Assembly: GCA_020829485.1 (NCBI GenBank)
Contig: JAIVFU010000010.1
Location: 62,062 to 125,293 of the forward strand
DNA length: 63,232 nt
Reading direction: 5' to 3'
DNA from: Nostoc sp. CHAB 5834
Lineage (GTDB): Bacteria > Cyanobacteriota > Cyanobacteriia > Cyanobacteriales > Nostocaceae
In this document: piece after piece, positions 1 through 9,243 of the stretch
How the letters are laid out: every line of letters begins with the position of its first letter
Numbering within the stretch: position 1 is the first letter of the stretch
The notes under the pieces: generated by a model
What the model saw: the letters and a program-made list of their open reading frames with translations, nothing else
The model's database searches: none
Told to the model about the DNA's origin: nothing
Position numbers and translations under genes: made by a program

Positions 1-162
1 GGAATCTGTAGGAACAATAGGTGTTTCGCTTGTTAACGTTACATCTTCAACGGTGGAATCTGTAGGAACAATAGGTGTTTCGCTTGTTAAGGCTACATCT
101 TCAACGGTGGAATCTGTAGGAACAATAGGTGTTTCTCTTGTTAAGGCTACATCTTCAACGCT
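1..162. repeat. Three tandem 54-bp repeats in the DUF4912 gene
   Basis: Units start at 1, 55 and 109 and are nearly identical. On the minus strand they encode an 18-residue repeat containing ETPIVPTDSTVEDVALT. The array may continue beyond the left edge. Confidence 0.9.
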
Positions 163-3120
163 AGGATCTGGAAGGACTGGACTGAAGACACGAACGATCG
201 CTGAACGGGCGATGAACAACCAGTACTCGCCATAAGCGACATAGCCAATTTCAGCTATGTAATTGCGATCGCTGAGGGGAATTTCCACCAGGCGATCGTG
301 TGCTGTCTCGTCACATTCATACTCCTGCACCAGGTGGGGACTTTGATAACTCAAGTCAATCCCAGTTGCATCGTAAAGCCGCACTACCAATTGAGAGCCA
401 CCCTCTTGGTGCAGCGCTGCCTTCTTGGCTTCGGAAATCTCCCAAGAGACATCAGCCCATTGGGAAGTGCGAGGTGTGAGGACAATACTGCTCTCTTCTT
501 CACTGATCTCTTCTTGGACATCTACCAAGTCAATATCTGTTTCATCCGCAATCCTCACATCAATTATGGGATCTGGAAAGACTGGACTGAAGACACGAAC
601 CATCGCTGAACGGGCGATGAACAACCAGTACTCGCCATCAGCAATATAACCAATTTCAGCTATGTAATTGCGATCGCTGAGGGGAATTTCCACCAGGCGA
701 TCGTGTGCTGTCTCGTCACATTCATACTCCTGCACCAGATGGGGACTTTGATAACTCAAGTCAATCCCAGTTGCATCGTAAAGCCGCACTACCAATTGAG
801 AGCCACCCTGTTGGCGCAGTGCTGCCTTCTTGGCTTCGGAAATCTCCCAACTGACATGAGCCGATGTATAAGTATGTAGTGTGAGGACGATACTACTCTC
901 TTCTTCTGCATCTATCAAATCAACAGCAGTTTCAGCCCCTGATCCAGAAATGATAGTCCAGCCTGCAATTCCTACGCCTGCTGCTAAAGCCGCAGCACCC
1001 ACTAAATCTGTGGAGTCAGTTTCAGCAATACCTTCCTCAACAGTAGGCTCTGCTTGAGATTCTTCCTCTAGCAAATTGACAGTGGGTTCAGCTGCGTCTG
1101 CTACCACATTAAATAAATCTTCTTCTGATAATTCTGGCAAATCGACTTGTGAGGATGTTTGTAACTCTGACGGTTCCACATCGGCTGCTACTTCGCCAGA
1201 CTCTGGTAAGGGTAATTCATCTACTGAGTCTGTATCTTCAGTTGAGGTAATACTCTCTAGCCAGTTTAATTCTGCCTGAAGTTGGTGATCTATCTGATCT
1301 TCATTAATATCTGTGTCCCAATATCCAAAATCAGATGTTATTTCTAGCACATCTGGTAATTCTGGTAGTGGGGTTGTCTCCTCAGTTAAAGGCAGTTCAA
1401 CATCAGATACCTCTTCTGGAATTTTAGGCAGGTGAGGATATGAAGTATTTACTACAGCTGCTGGGGCTTCTATGTCCCATTCAATTTCATCAGAATCCCA
1501 AGCGATTTGATCAGAATCAGACTCAAGATTGTTCATCTCAGTATAATCACCCTGATGATTTGTCTCATCAGTCGCATCTACATCTGTTTCTTTGTTAGTA
1601 AAGGCAGACCAGCTAGCCGCCCCGATGCCCGTTGATAGAGCCGCACCATTAGTTAAAGCTACGGCTCCCAAGTTGTTATTGTCTGAGCCATTAGCTACAC
1701 CTGATGTTGTGTCTTCATAGGAATTAGAGCTACCATTAGTTCCCTCTCGGACTAAATTTGATGCCCCTTGAGTAGCATTCTGGGTCAGGTCAGATTCTTT
1801 TTGAGCATAGATGTTAAAAGGAGTGCGATCAGGGCTTTCTTGCTCTTGGAACTGCGGCACTGGCTGCTCCTCCATCGCTCCGTTAATAGAGGGAGATGTG
1901 CTGGCATTGAGTACTGCCATTTCTCCATCTTCTGTGCTAGGTGGACGAGGATCTGATTCTGGTAAGTTGTCTGTTTTCTCAGTAGACAATGGGCGTTTTC
2001 CCAGAACCCACCATAGGAACGCTCCAGCTACAGGAGCAAAAAACAAAGGTAGGAGCAACCAAAATGGTGTTTCCCTATTGACAATTGGGCTGGGTTGTGC
2101 AGTAGCAGGAGCCACAAATGGCTCTTCGGCAAATGCAGAAGTAGTTGCACTAGGGGAAGGCGTAGCAGCTGGTGTCGTCTGGGCACTGGGGGAAGCCGTG
2201 AGTGCAGGTTGTAATAGGTTGGTGGCGATCGCCTCTGCTTCGGCAGTTCTACCTTGTTCTACAGCATTCTTTCCTGAAGATGCAATAAAGCCGATAAATT
2301 CTACTATGCTTGAACTTGGATTTTTTTTGTAAACGTAAACTAAAGGTTGCGAGAAGGGATATTTCTCATCATCTGGTAAGGTTTGATCTAATTGCAGAAC
2401 TCGCACACCTTTCAATTTTGACACCTGATTAGCTAACACATAGCTGATGCCGTCTTTGCCCAGTTGTTTGATGATTTCTGCGGTATTATTTTCAGTTAGT
2501 TGGGTAGCATTGGCCCCTGTGGCAAATTTAGCAGTCTTGAAGGCTGGATAAGTCCGAAAAGTATTGCGAGTCTCACTCGTGTTAGGGTGATCGATTAACC
2601 GAATCTTCCCTGAAGTCCCTCCCAGTTGTGACCAATTTGTAATTTTTCCCCGGAAAATCCGGGCGAATTGCCTATTAGTCAAGTTTCCTTTGAAAGGATT
2701 ATCTGCACCAACCACGATCGCAATCTTTTCACGGTGCAAGACATTTTGCTCTAGTCCTTGGGCTTTTTCTGCTGGTGTCAACCCACGCCCCATTGCTACT
2801 ATGTCAATTTTGCCATCTAGCAAATCTTTCAGTGCCCTATCAGTACCGTTGGCAGCAACTTCAAGCTTTGCGCCAGAAAACTGTTTTTCAAAATTTTCTT
2901 TCATGCTTTGGTTGATTGCAGCCAAGCTACTTGAACCATCAATCTTTACTGGCCTCCCATTCTGCACTGTTTGCGGCAGTGTTAAAGAAGGAGTTTCAGG
3001 TTGAGATTGTGCCAGCATGGGTTTTGACACCAGTAAATTTGCTGCCATAGGGGTTGTAGCTAAGGCAAGCCATAATACCAGTCTAATTATCGAAGTATCT
3101 TTTTTTTCTTGTTGCCACAT
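1..3120 (-). CDS. PstS-like substrate-binding / DUF4912 multidomain protein, C-terminus cut by window edge
   Basis: The frame is open without a stop from an ATG at 3120-3118 to base 1 (1040 codons), so the C-terminus lies outside. Residues 1-39 look like a signal peptide or anchor. Residues about 50-275 resemble a phosphate-type (PstS-like) periplasmic binding domain, with motifs such as KIDGSSSL and GRGLTPAEKA. A Pro/Ser/Thr linker leads to a strong membrane segment at about 351-373 (FWLLLPLFFAPVAG), then a long acidic low-complexity region, a second hydrophobic stretch near 705-723, and two DUF4912 domains (about 741-847 and 876-983) with the shared signature VSWEISEAKKAAL. The visible end is an 18-residue tandem repeat. 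Function is unknown. Domain order suggests an envelope protein with one part outside and DUF4912 modules on the other side of the membrane, which is inference. Confidence 0.85.
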   Translation of the reverse strand, partial: MWQQEKKDTSIIRLVLWLALATTPMAANLLVSKPMLAQSQPETPSLTLPQTVQNGRPVKIDGSSSLAAINQSMKENFEKQFSGAKLEVAANGTDRALKDLLDGKIDIVAMGRGLTPAEKAQGLEQNVLHREKIAIVVGADNPFKGNLTNRQFARIFRGKITNWSQLGGTSGKIRLIDHPNTSETRNTFRTYPAFKTAKFATGANATQLTENNTAEIIKQLGKDGISYVLANQVSKLKGVRVLQLDQTLPDDEKYPFSQPLVYVYKKNPSSSIVEFIGFIASSGKNAVEQGRTAEAEAIATNLLQPALTASPSAQTTPAATPSPSATTSAFAEEPFVAPATAQPSPIVNRETPFWLLLPLFFAPVAGAFLWWVLGKRPLSTEKTDNLPESDPRPPSTEDGEMAVLNASTSPSINGAMEEQPVPQFQEQESPDRTPFNIYAQKESDLTQNATQGASNLVREGTNGSSNSYEDTTSGVANGSDNNNLGAVALTNGAALSTGIGAASWSAFTNKETDVDATDETNHQGDYTEMNNLESDSDQIAWDSDEIEWDIEAPAAVVNTSYPHLPKIPEEVSDVELPLTEETTPLPELPDVLEITSDFGYWDTDINEDQIDHQLQAELNWLESITSTEDTDSVDELPLPESGEVAADVEPSELQTSSQVDLPELSEEDLFNVVADAAEPTVNLLEEESQAEPTVEEGIAETDSTDLVGAAALAAGVGIAGWTIISGSGAETAVDLIDAEEESSIVLTLHTYTSAHVSWEISEAKKAALRQQGGSQLVVRLYDATGIDLSYQSPHLVQEYECDETAHDRLVEIPLSDRNYIAEIGYIADGEYWLFIARSAMVRVFSPVFPDPIIDVRIADETDIDLVDVQEEISEEESSIVLTPRTSQWADVSWEISEAKKAALHQEGGSQLVVRLYDATGIDLSYQSPHLVQEYECDETAHDRLVEIPLSDRNYIAEIGYVAYGEYWLFIARSAIVRVFSPVLPDPSVEDVALTRETPIVPTDSTVEDVALTSETPIVPTDSTVEDVTLTSETPIVPTDS
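166..909. repeat. Direct repeat encoding duplicated DUF4912 domains
   Basis: Bases about 166-504 recur at 571-909, an offset of 405 bp (135 codons), with very high identity across the middle. This is an in-frame tandem domain duplication that is recent or homogenised. Confidence 0.85.
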
Positions 3121-3476
3121 AAGCCCCTTATTAAAGTAAAAAATAGAAAGCCTGCCAATCCTAAATCGCAATCTTTTTAAAGATTATGGAGGAGACGCGC
3201 TAATTATACATCTGAGTTATCTTTACTTCTAAGTTCCTTTAAAGTACTGTACTGATTTATACTTCGCATTTGTTTGTGTAGCATGATAATTTATACTCTA
3301 ATCCCTAGAGTTTGTTTACTATAAAATGTTCTAATTTAGATTGCAACTTACACCAAGGTGGTAGCCTATGGCCACAATTATGAATTATTGAATTACTAAA
3401 ACTGGTAAAGTGTAGCAAATTCAATATTATTTAACAATATTATTTTCAGTAGTGCTGAGTACTGAGTCCTAATTGT
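3121..3476. other. AT-rich intergenic region, no gene seen
   Basis: 356 bp between the start of the DUF4912 gene and the stop of coaR. It must carry the promoter of the DUF4912 gene. No convincing small gene or terminator was seen. Confidence 0.6.
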
Positions 3477-4628
3477 TCAGTACTCACCGGAATCTACTGC
3501 ATTTTTGAGATAACAATGGCAATCTGGCTTATCAATCAATGACTCCACCAAGGCATTTAGGGCAGTAGCAGCTAAAGCGCCACCTCCCAAAGTCCCTGCA
3601 ACTGTAATAAAAGGTATCTCTTGTTGCATCAGTTGTCGCTTGGCTGCGGGAGCATGGCTAAAGCCAATGGGCATTCCAATTATTAATGCAGGCTGAATTT
3701 TCTGGTTGGCGTTGGCGTAGCCCGTCGTAGACATCGCCTCACAAACTTCTACAAGTACTGAGGGAGCATAACCAACTACCAGCACACAACCCTTACTTAC
3801 TTGCTGCAATTTTTCTCGCCATTCTCGATGCTCCCAGAAGGCAACTTCTGCCTCTGTGGCGGTGGTAATATGGGGATTATCAATCAAGGTTTCAATGTGA
3901 CATCCCAAGTGAAGTAATCGGGTTTGATCTAAAGCAGCAGCAACCGTTTGGGTATCGACAACAATTTGACAGCTTGAAGATAAAGCTTCTCGACTAGCTG
4001 CGATCGCATCTCGACTCAATTTGACAAAGGATACTAAACTGACATCCCCACAAGCCAAAACCAACTGAGAAATTAAGTGTTGTTCAATTTCCGAACGGTG
4101 AGATAAATCAGGTAGTAAGCGTTGTAGCGATTCTGTAAAAGCTTCTGAGTGCGTATGAATTTCTGCATCTAAGCCACTCCAGAGATTTTCCAATCCTCCC
4201 AATCCAGCTTGAGTTTCGACATCAAGTAACTTAAGTTGTGCCAAAACTTCCGCCTGCATAATTTGACAATGGCGATCGCGCCCCAATAAGCCTTCTAATG
4301 CTGATGCAGTTTGTCGCAGTTGAGAAATTTGTTGCATCACCGCGCGATATTGCTGCTGAAGTTGTCCCATGAGATTAACAGTTGTGTCAGCTTCTGGTTC
4401 CACCTCCAAAATATTGCGGATATGGTTTAGCTGAAACCCTTGCTGCTTAAGTGCTACAATCCGCTGCAACCTAAGAACATCTTTTTTGGTGTAGAGACGG
4501 TAATTGCTGTGCGATCGCACTGGTTGCGGTAGCAGTCCCAATTGATGATAATGGCGCACCATCCGCGGAGTTAAACCGCCTCCTACTGCATCAGTGAGTT
4601 CTTTTATAGTTAAACAGCTAGCGTTCAT
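3477..4628 (-). CDS. coaR: CoaR, cobalt-responsive MerR-family regulator with precorrin isomerase-like domain
   Basis: 383 residues. The N-terminus (about 7-75) is a MerR winged HTH with TPRMVRHYHQLGLL and NYRLYTKKDVLRLQRI. The C-terminal part (about 180-370) resembles precorrin-8X methylmutase (CbiC/CobH), ending with PALIIGMPIGF and TVAGTLGGGALAATALNAL. This combination is diagnostic of CoaR, which in Synechocystis activates the cobalt exporter gene coaT. Its ATG overlaps the stop of the upstream TOPRIM-like gene as ATGA (4625-4628), so the two are probably translationally coupled. The classical coaR-coaT divergent pair is here split by two extra genes. A 24-bp dispersed repeat lies in frame at 3714-3737 and seems to lengthen a loop before PALIIGMP. 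Confidence 0.9.
   Translation of the reverse strand: MNASCLTIKELTDAVGGGLTPRMVRHYHQLGLLPQPVRSHSNYRLYTKKDVLRLQRIVALKQQGFQLNHIRNILEVEPEADTTVNLMGQLQQQYRAVMQQISQLRQTASALEGLLGRDRHCQIMQAEVLAQLKLLDVETQAGLGGLENLWSGLDAEIHTHSEAFTESLQRLLPDLSHRSEIEQHLISQLVLACGDVSLVSFVKLSRDAIAASREALSSSCQIVVDTQTVAAALDQTRLLHLGCHIETLIDNPHITTATEAEVAFWEHREWREKLQQVSKGCVLVVGYAPSVLVEVCEAMSTTGYANANQKIQPALIIGMPIGFSHAPAAKRQLMQQEIPFITVAGTLGGGALAATALNALVESLIDKPDCHCYLKNAVDSGEY
3714..3737. repeat. 24-bp dispersed repeat inside coaR
   Basis: The sequence begins GGCGTAGCCC and ends TAGACATCGC. The same word occurs at 24797-24819 and 43112-43135, with a degenerate copy at 33981-34004. On the minus strand this copy is read as part of the CoaR loop AMSTTGYANAN. 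Confidence 0.8.
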
Positions 4629-5203
4629 AAGTTATTTAATAACGGCAAAAGTCTTTGTAACTCTTCACAAGCCGCCTGAAGAGATGGCGGTGCATTTTCA
4701 TCTAAACTCCCTTGAGAACACTGGTTTGCTAATTGTTCAACACCGGGTTTACAAATTGCCTCATTTTTAGGGAATTTTGGATATTTGGATTTTTCTGCTT
4801 CTTCTTCAACAACTTCTCCTGTTCGTAAATAATGTATCCAAGTTTCAATATTTCTTTTTGGCACGAATATTGCTATTTTCTCATCAGGCTTACGAAGTTC
4901 CTGTGAGTTCTCTATCAGTGCATTATCTAATTCTTTTAGTGTTGCCCTTACTGTTTCAGTATCTGCATCAATCAATACTACTAGCATTCCTGAACGATAG
5001 TTTTTTCGCCGATATTCTTTAATCTCTGCTGCATAATGCTTTCTAACAAACTGCTCTCCTGCACCTTTACCTGTTGGGGAAGTCCTAATTATGACGTTTT
5101 TTGGATTTATATTAAAGCCTCGCTTTTTCAAAAAATGATATGCAAAAACTTGCTGTTGTAAATCCTCACACAAAATTACTATCTGTACTCTATTCTGGGT
5201 CAT
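4625..5203 (-). CDS. TOPRIM-like (DUF4276/RloB-like) protein paired with an AAA ATPase
   Basis: 192 residues from the ATG at 5203; a TTG 18 bp upstream is a weaker start. A TOPRIM-like core is suggested by an early acidic motif (VILCEDLQQQVF), a central DxD in VVLIDADTETV, and a later PKRNIETWI. The last resembles the ELEAWI motif of the other TOPRIM-like protein in this window (47497-48228). It overlaps the end of the ATPase gene by 14 bp and the start of coaR by 4 bp, giving a tight three-gene operon. ATPase plus TOPRIM-like pairs occur in OLD-type nucleases, PARIS (AriA/AriB) and AbiL-like systems, so a defence nuclease role is plausible but inferred. Which known family it belongs to was not determined. 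Confidence 0.65.
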   Translation of the reverse strand: MTQNRVQIVILCEDLQQQVFAYHFLKKRGFNINPKNVIIRTSPTGKGAGEQFVRKHYAAEIKEYRRKNYRSGMLVVLIDADTETVRATLKELDNALIENSQELRKPDEKIAIFVPKRNIETWIHYLRTGEVVEEEAEKSKYPKFPKNEAICKPGVEQLANQCSQGSLDENAPPSLQAACEELQRLLPLLNNL

Positions 5204-6311
5204 ACAGCCAGCCCCGTGCAATCAATTCTGAAATTGGTAATCCTGAATTTTCAGCTTCTTGATTACTAATTGGTTTTACTCGTACAGGTGCATTACTTTG
5301 ACGCTCAAACCAATAACCTATAGGTGAAGCTAAAAGATAATTAATTAATACAGGATGATGGGAGATTAGTAAAGCTTGTATTTTTCCGTCAATACAGAAA
5401 TCATAAAGTTGAATTAGCCAAGGTTGAATTTCTGGCAGGGCTAAAAAGTTCTCTGGTTCATCAATGCAAAGTGTATAATCTTCAGATTCAGTACAATACA
5501 GAATAGTGTACAGAGCAATTACCACTTTTTGACCATCGGATAATTCACTAAAACGATAATCAATAAATTTTGTCCTATCTTTATCTGTTGAAAATCTTAA
5601 TTTTAGAGTTCGATAATTTTCACTAAACTGTTCAAATTTAAAACTTAAAAACCCATCTAATATATCTTTTAAAACGTTGATAAGTTCAGCGACTTTACCC
5701 TGATCTTGAGAAATATAGCGATACCAAGAAACAAAATTTTCCATTCTCGAAGTTAGATGAATTTCTTCTTTTTCACTACCATCAAGCATGAGACTAGGAA
5801 TAATTTGTACAATAATAAATCGCTGCATACGTTTTGTGAACCAGTCCAACTTTGTACTGTTACTATCTACCGTAAATAACCATAGGAAAGATCCTAATGG
5901 TGAAGGAAATGTAGCTTTTGCAACCTCTTCATAATCATCTCTAAAAATTTTAACTTCGCCCCCCTCAGACTTTAGTAAAGCTTGGTTATTAAACCAGAGA
6001 CGCTCATATTCGACATGACTTTTCTCTTGATTATGTCTAATAGCAAATTCATATTTATAACTTCCACCATTTCCAGCAATTTCTAGCTCAAAACGCTGAA
6101 TTGGTGAAGTCTGCCAGCGAGTACAGTCAGCAGATTTAAAAATTCCTTCTACTTTTTCGTCACCACTTATAAAAATTTGAATTTTTCGTAAAACTTCAAA
6201 AACTGTTGATTTACCTGCTCCGTTACCACCAAGAAACAGGTTAATCGAGTCAAAATTCATCTCGAAATTTACCAACCCGCGAAAGTTATCAATATATATT
6301 CGCTTTAGCAT
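5190..6311 (-). CDS. AAA ATPase (OLD/AAA_15/21-like, ABC-type), partner of TOPRIM-like gene
   Basis: 373 residues. The N-terminal strand MLKRIYIDNFRG leads to Walker A GGNGAGKS at about 28-35. An ABC-signature-like FSELSDGQKVV, a Walker B at LCIDEPENF and a switch histidine in LLISHHPVL follow in order near the C-terminus. The architecture is that of overcoming-lysogenization-defect/RecF-type ATPases that work with nucleases. It is the first gene of an operon continuing into the TOPRIM-like gene and coaR, and its promoter must lie in the 200 bp shared with coaT. Base composition is more AT-rich than coaT, in line with later acquisition. Biological role unknown; phage defence is the leading hypothesis. 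Confidence 0.75.
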   Translation of the reverse strand: MLKRIYIDNFRGLVNFEMNFDSINLFLGGNGAGKSTVFEVLRKIQIFISGDEKVEGIFKSADCTRWQTSPIQRFELEIAGNGGSYKYEFAIRHNQEKSHVEYERLWFNNQALLKSEGGEVKIFRDDYEEVAKATFPSPLGSFLWLFTVDSNSTKLDWFTKRMQRFIIVQIIPSLMLDGSEKEEIHLTSRMENFVSWYRYISQDQGKVAELINVLKDILDGFLSFKFEQFSENYRTLKLRFSTDKDRTKFIDYRFSELSDGQKVVIALYTILYCTESEDYTLCIDEPENFLALPEIQPWLIQLYDFCIDGKIQALLISHHPVLINYLLASPIGYWFERQSNAPVRVKPISNQEAENSGLPISELIARGWLYDPE

Positions 6312-6448
6312 AGATTTTTTTCTACTAGTGCAATTTTAAACGTAACAGTTAAATCGTCTCATTTACCCACATCCCACTTTTGAAAAACACTCCCAGAACT
6401 CAGATAAAAATTTAACTCTGCGTACCTCTGCGCTTCAAAATCATTATA

Positions 6449-6478
6449 AAGCTTGACATTAACATTAATGTCAAGCTT
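6449..6478. promoter_or_regulatory. Probable CoaR operator/promoter of coaT
   Basis: A perfect dyad with 14-bp arms (AAGCTTGACATTAA and its complement) around a 2-bp centre (CA). It contains a -35-like TTGACA at 6453-6458, followed about 20 bp later by a weak -10-like TAGCGT (6479-6484), 28 bp before the coaT ATG. The long spacer over a dyad is the hallmark of MerR-family activated promoters and matches the known coaT promoter logic. Confidence 0.8.
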
Positions 6479-6511
6479 TAGCGTAAGAGAGTCCCTGTTC
6501 ATTCATCTCTC

Positions 6512-8428
6512 ATGCTCTACCCCCAACGTTTTAGCCAATTCACCAGAGAACACGCAGATACCTTAGCAGCCCTTTTGTGTGGCTTGCTGCTATTTCTCGG
6601 ATGGTTCGCCTTGCATCTCGGTTGGTTGAAATTGGCGTTGCTACTGCTACCCGCCGCTTACGTAATTGGTGGTTACGAAAGTGCGCGGGAAGGATTGACT
6701 ACTCTCTTCAAAGAAAAAGAACTTGATGTAGATTTGCTGATGATTGTGGCGGCTATTGGTGCTGCTAGTCTCGGCTTATGGCGAAGAGAATATCATCTAA
6801 TTATTGATGGGGCAATTTTGATTCTGATCTTTGCTATCAGTGGCGCACTAGAAGGCTATGCAATGGCGCGAACTGAGCGGAGTATCAGGAGTTTGATGAG
6901 CCTGACACCAGATACAGCAAGGGTTTTACTTCAAGGAAAGGAAGAGGAAATTCCTATCAGTCAGCTAAAAGTCGGTGATGAAATTGTCGTCAAACCCGGA
7001 GAGCTAATTCCTACCGATGGGATAATTTCATCTGGTTACAGCACCCTCAATGAAGCTGCAATCACAGGCGAGTCTTTACCTGTAGAGAAAACAGTGGGCG
7101 CAGAAGTATTTGCTGGCACACTCAACGGCTATGGTGCATTGCAGATTAAGGTACACAAACCAGCCCAAAGTAGCTTGATTCAGCGTGTGATTCGCTTGGT
7201 AGAACAGGCGCAAACAGAAGCACCACCTTCGCAAGAGTTTACCCTTCGCTTTGAAAAAGGATATGCCAAAGTCATTGTAGTAGCCGGGATATTACTGGCA
7301 ACTTTACCGCCATTTCTCTGGGGTTGGGATTGGGAAACGACGATTTATCGGGCGCTTACTTTCTTAGTGGTGGCTTCTCCCTGTGCGCTGATGGCTGCAA
7401 TTATGCCTACGCTGCTTTCAGGAATTGCCAATGGTGCAAGACAAGGGATTTTATTTAAAAATGGGGCGCAGTTAGAGAAAATTGGCAAAGTCCGAGCGAT
7501 CGCATTTGATAAAACTGGTACTCTAACAACAGGACAGGTGCAGGTATTCCAAGTAATTGCAGTTAGTGAATACACACAAGCAGATGTATTAAAAGCAGCC
7601 GCTAGTGTGGAATCCTATTCAGAACATCCCATCGGGAAGGCAATTGTGCAGGCGACTGGTGATTTGAATTGGATTGGTGCAGTTCAAGTACAAGCTATAC
7701 CTGGACAGGGAATTGTGGGAATCGCCCAAGAACAACAGATAATTGTGGGGAATGCCGTTTTTGTGCAAAAGTATGTAACAAATTTACCTGAAGAGTTGCG
7801 AAAAATAGCTAAATCTTTGGAGCAAGAAGGTAAAACTGTGGTTTGGGTAGCACAGGGAAGTAAGGAAGCAGAGGTGATGGGTGTAATTGCGATCGCAGAT
7901 GAAGTAAGATCGCAAGCAGCCGCAACCATTACCCGGTTAAAGAAACTGGGAGTTGAACAAATTGTCATGCTAACCGGGGATAATGAAGAAACTGCTTACA
8001 GTGTCGCCAAAGCAGTAGGAATCGATCGGGTCTATGCTCAACTTTTACCAGAAGATAAGCTTGATGTTATTCGCCGTCTACAGCAACAATATCAAACAGT
8101 TGCAATGGTAGGCGATGGAATTAATGATGCACCAGCCCTAGCCCAAGCATCTGTAGGTATAGCGATGGGAGTATCTGGTAGCGATGTGGCATTGGAAACC
8201 GCAGATATAGTACTGATGGCAGACAAGTTAGAAAAAATTGCCGTGGCGATGCATTTAGGTAGGCGATCGCAAGTCATACTAAAACAGAATATATTCGTAG
8301 CGCTGGGTTTCATTATGTTGCTTTTAGTGGGCAACTTTCTAGGAAATATTAACCTACCCATTGGCGTGATTGGGCATGAAGGTTCCACAGTGTTAGTTAC
8401 CCTCAATGGACTAAGATTGCTGAAATAA
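6512..8428 (+). CDS. coaT: CoaT, P1B-type cobalt-exporting ATPase
   Basis: 638 residues, an inner-membrane P-type ATPase expected to export Co2+ (possibly Zn2+). Visible motifs in order: the actuator loop TGES, the transmembrane ion-binding SPCALMAAIMP (SPC rather than the CPC of copper/zinc pumps), the phosphorylation site DKTGTLTTGQ, the ATP-binding HP in SEHPIGKAI, the hinge VGDGINDAPAL, and the C-terminal membrane motif HEGSTVLVTLNGLRLL. There is no N-terminal CXXC metal-binding domain. SPC plus the C-terminal HEGST motif fits the P1B-4 cobalt class. It is preceded by a MerR-type dyad promoter and is divergent from the operon that ends in coaR, its expected activator. Confidence 0.9.
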   Translation: MLYPQRFSQFTREHADTLAALLCGLLLFLGWFALHLGWLKLALLLLPAAYVIGGYESAREGLTTLFKEKELDVDLLMIVAAIGAASLGLWRREYHLIIDGAILILIFAISGALEGYAMARTERSIRSLMSLTPDTARVLLQGKEEEIPISQLKVGDEIVVKPGELIPTDGIISSGYSTLNEAAITGESLPVEKTVGAEVFAGTLNGYGALQIKVHKPAQSSLIQRVIRLVEQAQTEAPPSQEFTLRFEKGYAKVIVVAGILLATLPPFLWGWDWETTIYRALTFLVVASPCALMAAIMPTLLSGIANGARQGILFKNGAQLEKIGKVRAIAFDKTGTLTTGQVQVFQVIAVSEYTQADVLKAAASVESYSEHPIGKAIVQATGDLNWIGAVQVQAIPGQGIVGIAQEQQIIVGNAVFVQKYVTNLPEELRKIAKSLEQEGKTVVWVAQGSKEAEVMGVIAIADEVRSQAAATITRLKKLGVEQIVMLTGDNEETAYSVAKAVGIDRVYAQLLPEDKLDVIRRLQQQYQTVAMVGDGINDAPALAQASVGIAMGVSGSDVALETADIVLMADKLEKIAVAMHLGRRSQVILKQNIFVALGFIMLLLVGNFLGNINLPIGVIGHEGSTVLVTLNGLRLLK

Positions 8429-8559
8429 AGCATTTTTCTCTTTGCTGTGTGTCCTCTGGAACTCTGTGGTAGCCTAGCCTCTACGTTAAACTGCGATCGC
8501 ACTTTGGTTTTGGAATGGTGATTTTTTGAGCAAAGGATGTTGTTAAAAAGTTTACGAAA

Positions 8560-9135
8560 TTATACCACAAAACAGCGACATTGTAACGCTTGCTTAAGTA
8601 GTATTTGATATTCTTCATCCTCAACCCGATAAGCGCCAAACCTCTCCAAATGCGGATTCATCATTTGGGCATCAAAAAACACAAATTTTCTCTTACGCAA
8701 CCTTTCCACCAACTTTACCATCGCTACCTTCGAGCCTTCAGGAATCCGGTAAAACATCGACTCTCCAATAAAAGCCCCACCAATAACAATCCCTAAAATT
8801 CCCCCAGCTAATTCGTCACCCTGCCAAGTTTCAAAACTAAAAGCATAACCACTCTGGTAAAGTAGCCAGTAAATCTTTTGCAATTCCGGTGAAATCCAAG
8901 TTGTCTCTCTGTCAGCACACCCAGCCACCACAGCTTGAAAGTCCCGATTAATCGCCACACTAAAACGCTCTTGATTCAAGACACGCTGCAAAGACTTAGG
9001 GTAACGAAACCGTTCATCCAAAGGAATAAAAGTCCGATCGCAACTTCCGTACCAACTCAGGCGATCGGACTCATCAGCCATGAGAAAATAGCCTTGTGCA
9101 TAACCCTCAATAATAGCCGCGATATCATATTCCAT
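8560..9135 (-). CDS. aat: Leucyl/phenylalanyl-tRNA--protein transferase
   Basis: 191 residues from the ATG at 9135, which gives the family-typical start [20 protein letters not shown]; an upstream in-frame ATG at 9171 adds 12 unconserved residues. The protein transfers Leu/Phe from tRNA to proteins with N-terminal Lys/Arg, marking them for Clp proteolysis in the cytoplasm. Conserved features include [16 protein letters not shown], the central [18 protein letters not shown] block and [17 protein letters not shown]. Length is normal for the short cyanobacterial form. Confidence 0.93.
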   Translation of the reverse strand: MEYDIAAIIEGYAQGYFLMADESDRLSWYGSCDRTFIPLDERFRYPKSLQRVLNQERFSVAINRDFQAVVAGCADRETTWISPELQKIYWLLYQSGYAFSFETWQGDELAGGILGIVIGGAFIGESMFYRIPEGSKVAMVKLVERLRKRKFVFFDAQMMNPHLERFGAYRVEDEEYQILLKQALQCRCFVV

Positions 9136-9243
9136 AAATAAATATAAAAAAAACACTCTTAGAAACGCCATCTGATCCTATCAATCATCCTCCGCGTTCC
9201 TCTGCGTTTCCCTCCGCGTCCCTCTGCGTTTAAAATAAAAAAA

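Noticed and set aside
298..649. Plus-strand open frames over the DUF4912 repeats
   Set aside because: Antisense shadows of the long minus-strand gene; repeated only because the domain is duplicated.
7345..8502. Minus-strand open frames across coaT
   Set aside because: Shadows of coaT, which has all P-type ATPase motifs on the plus strand.
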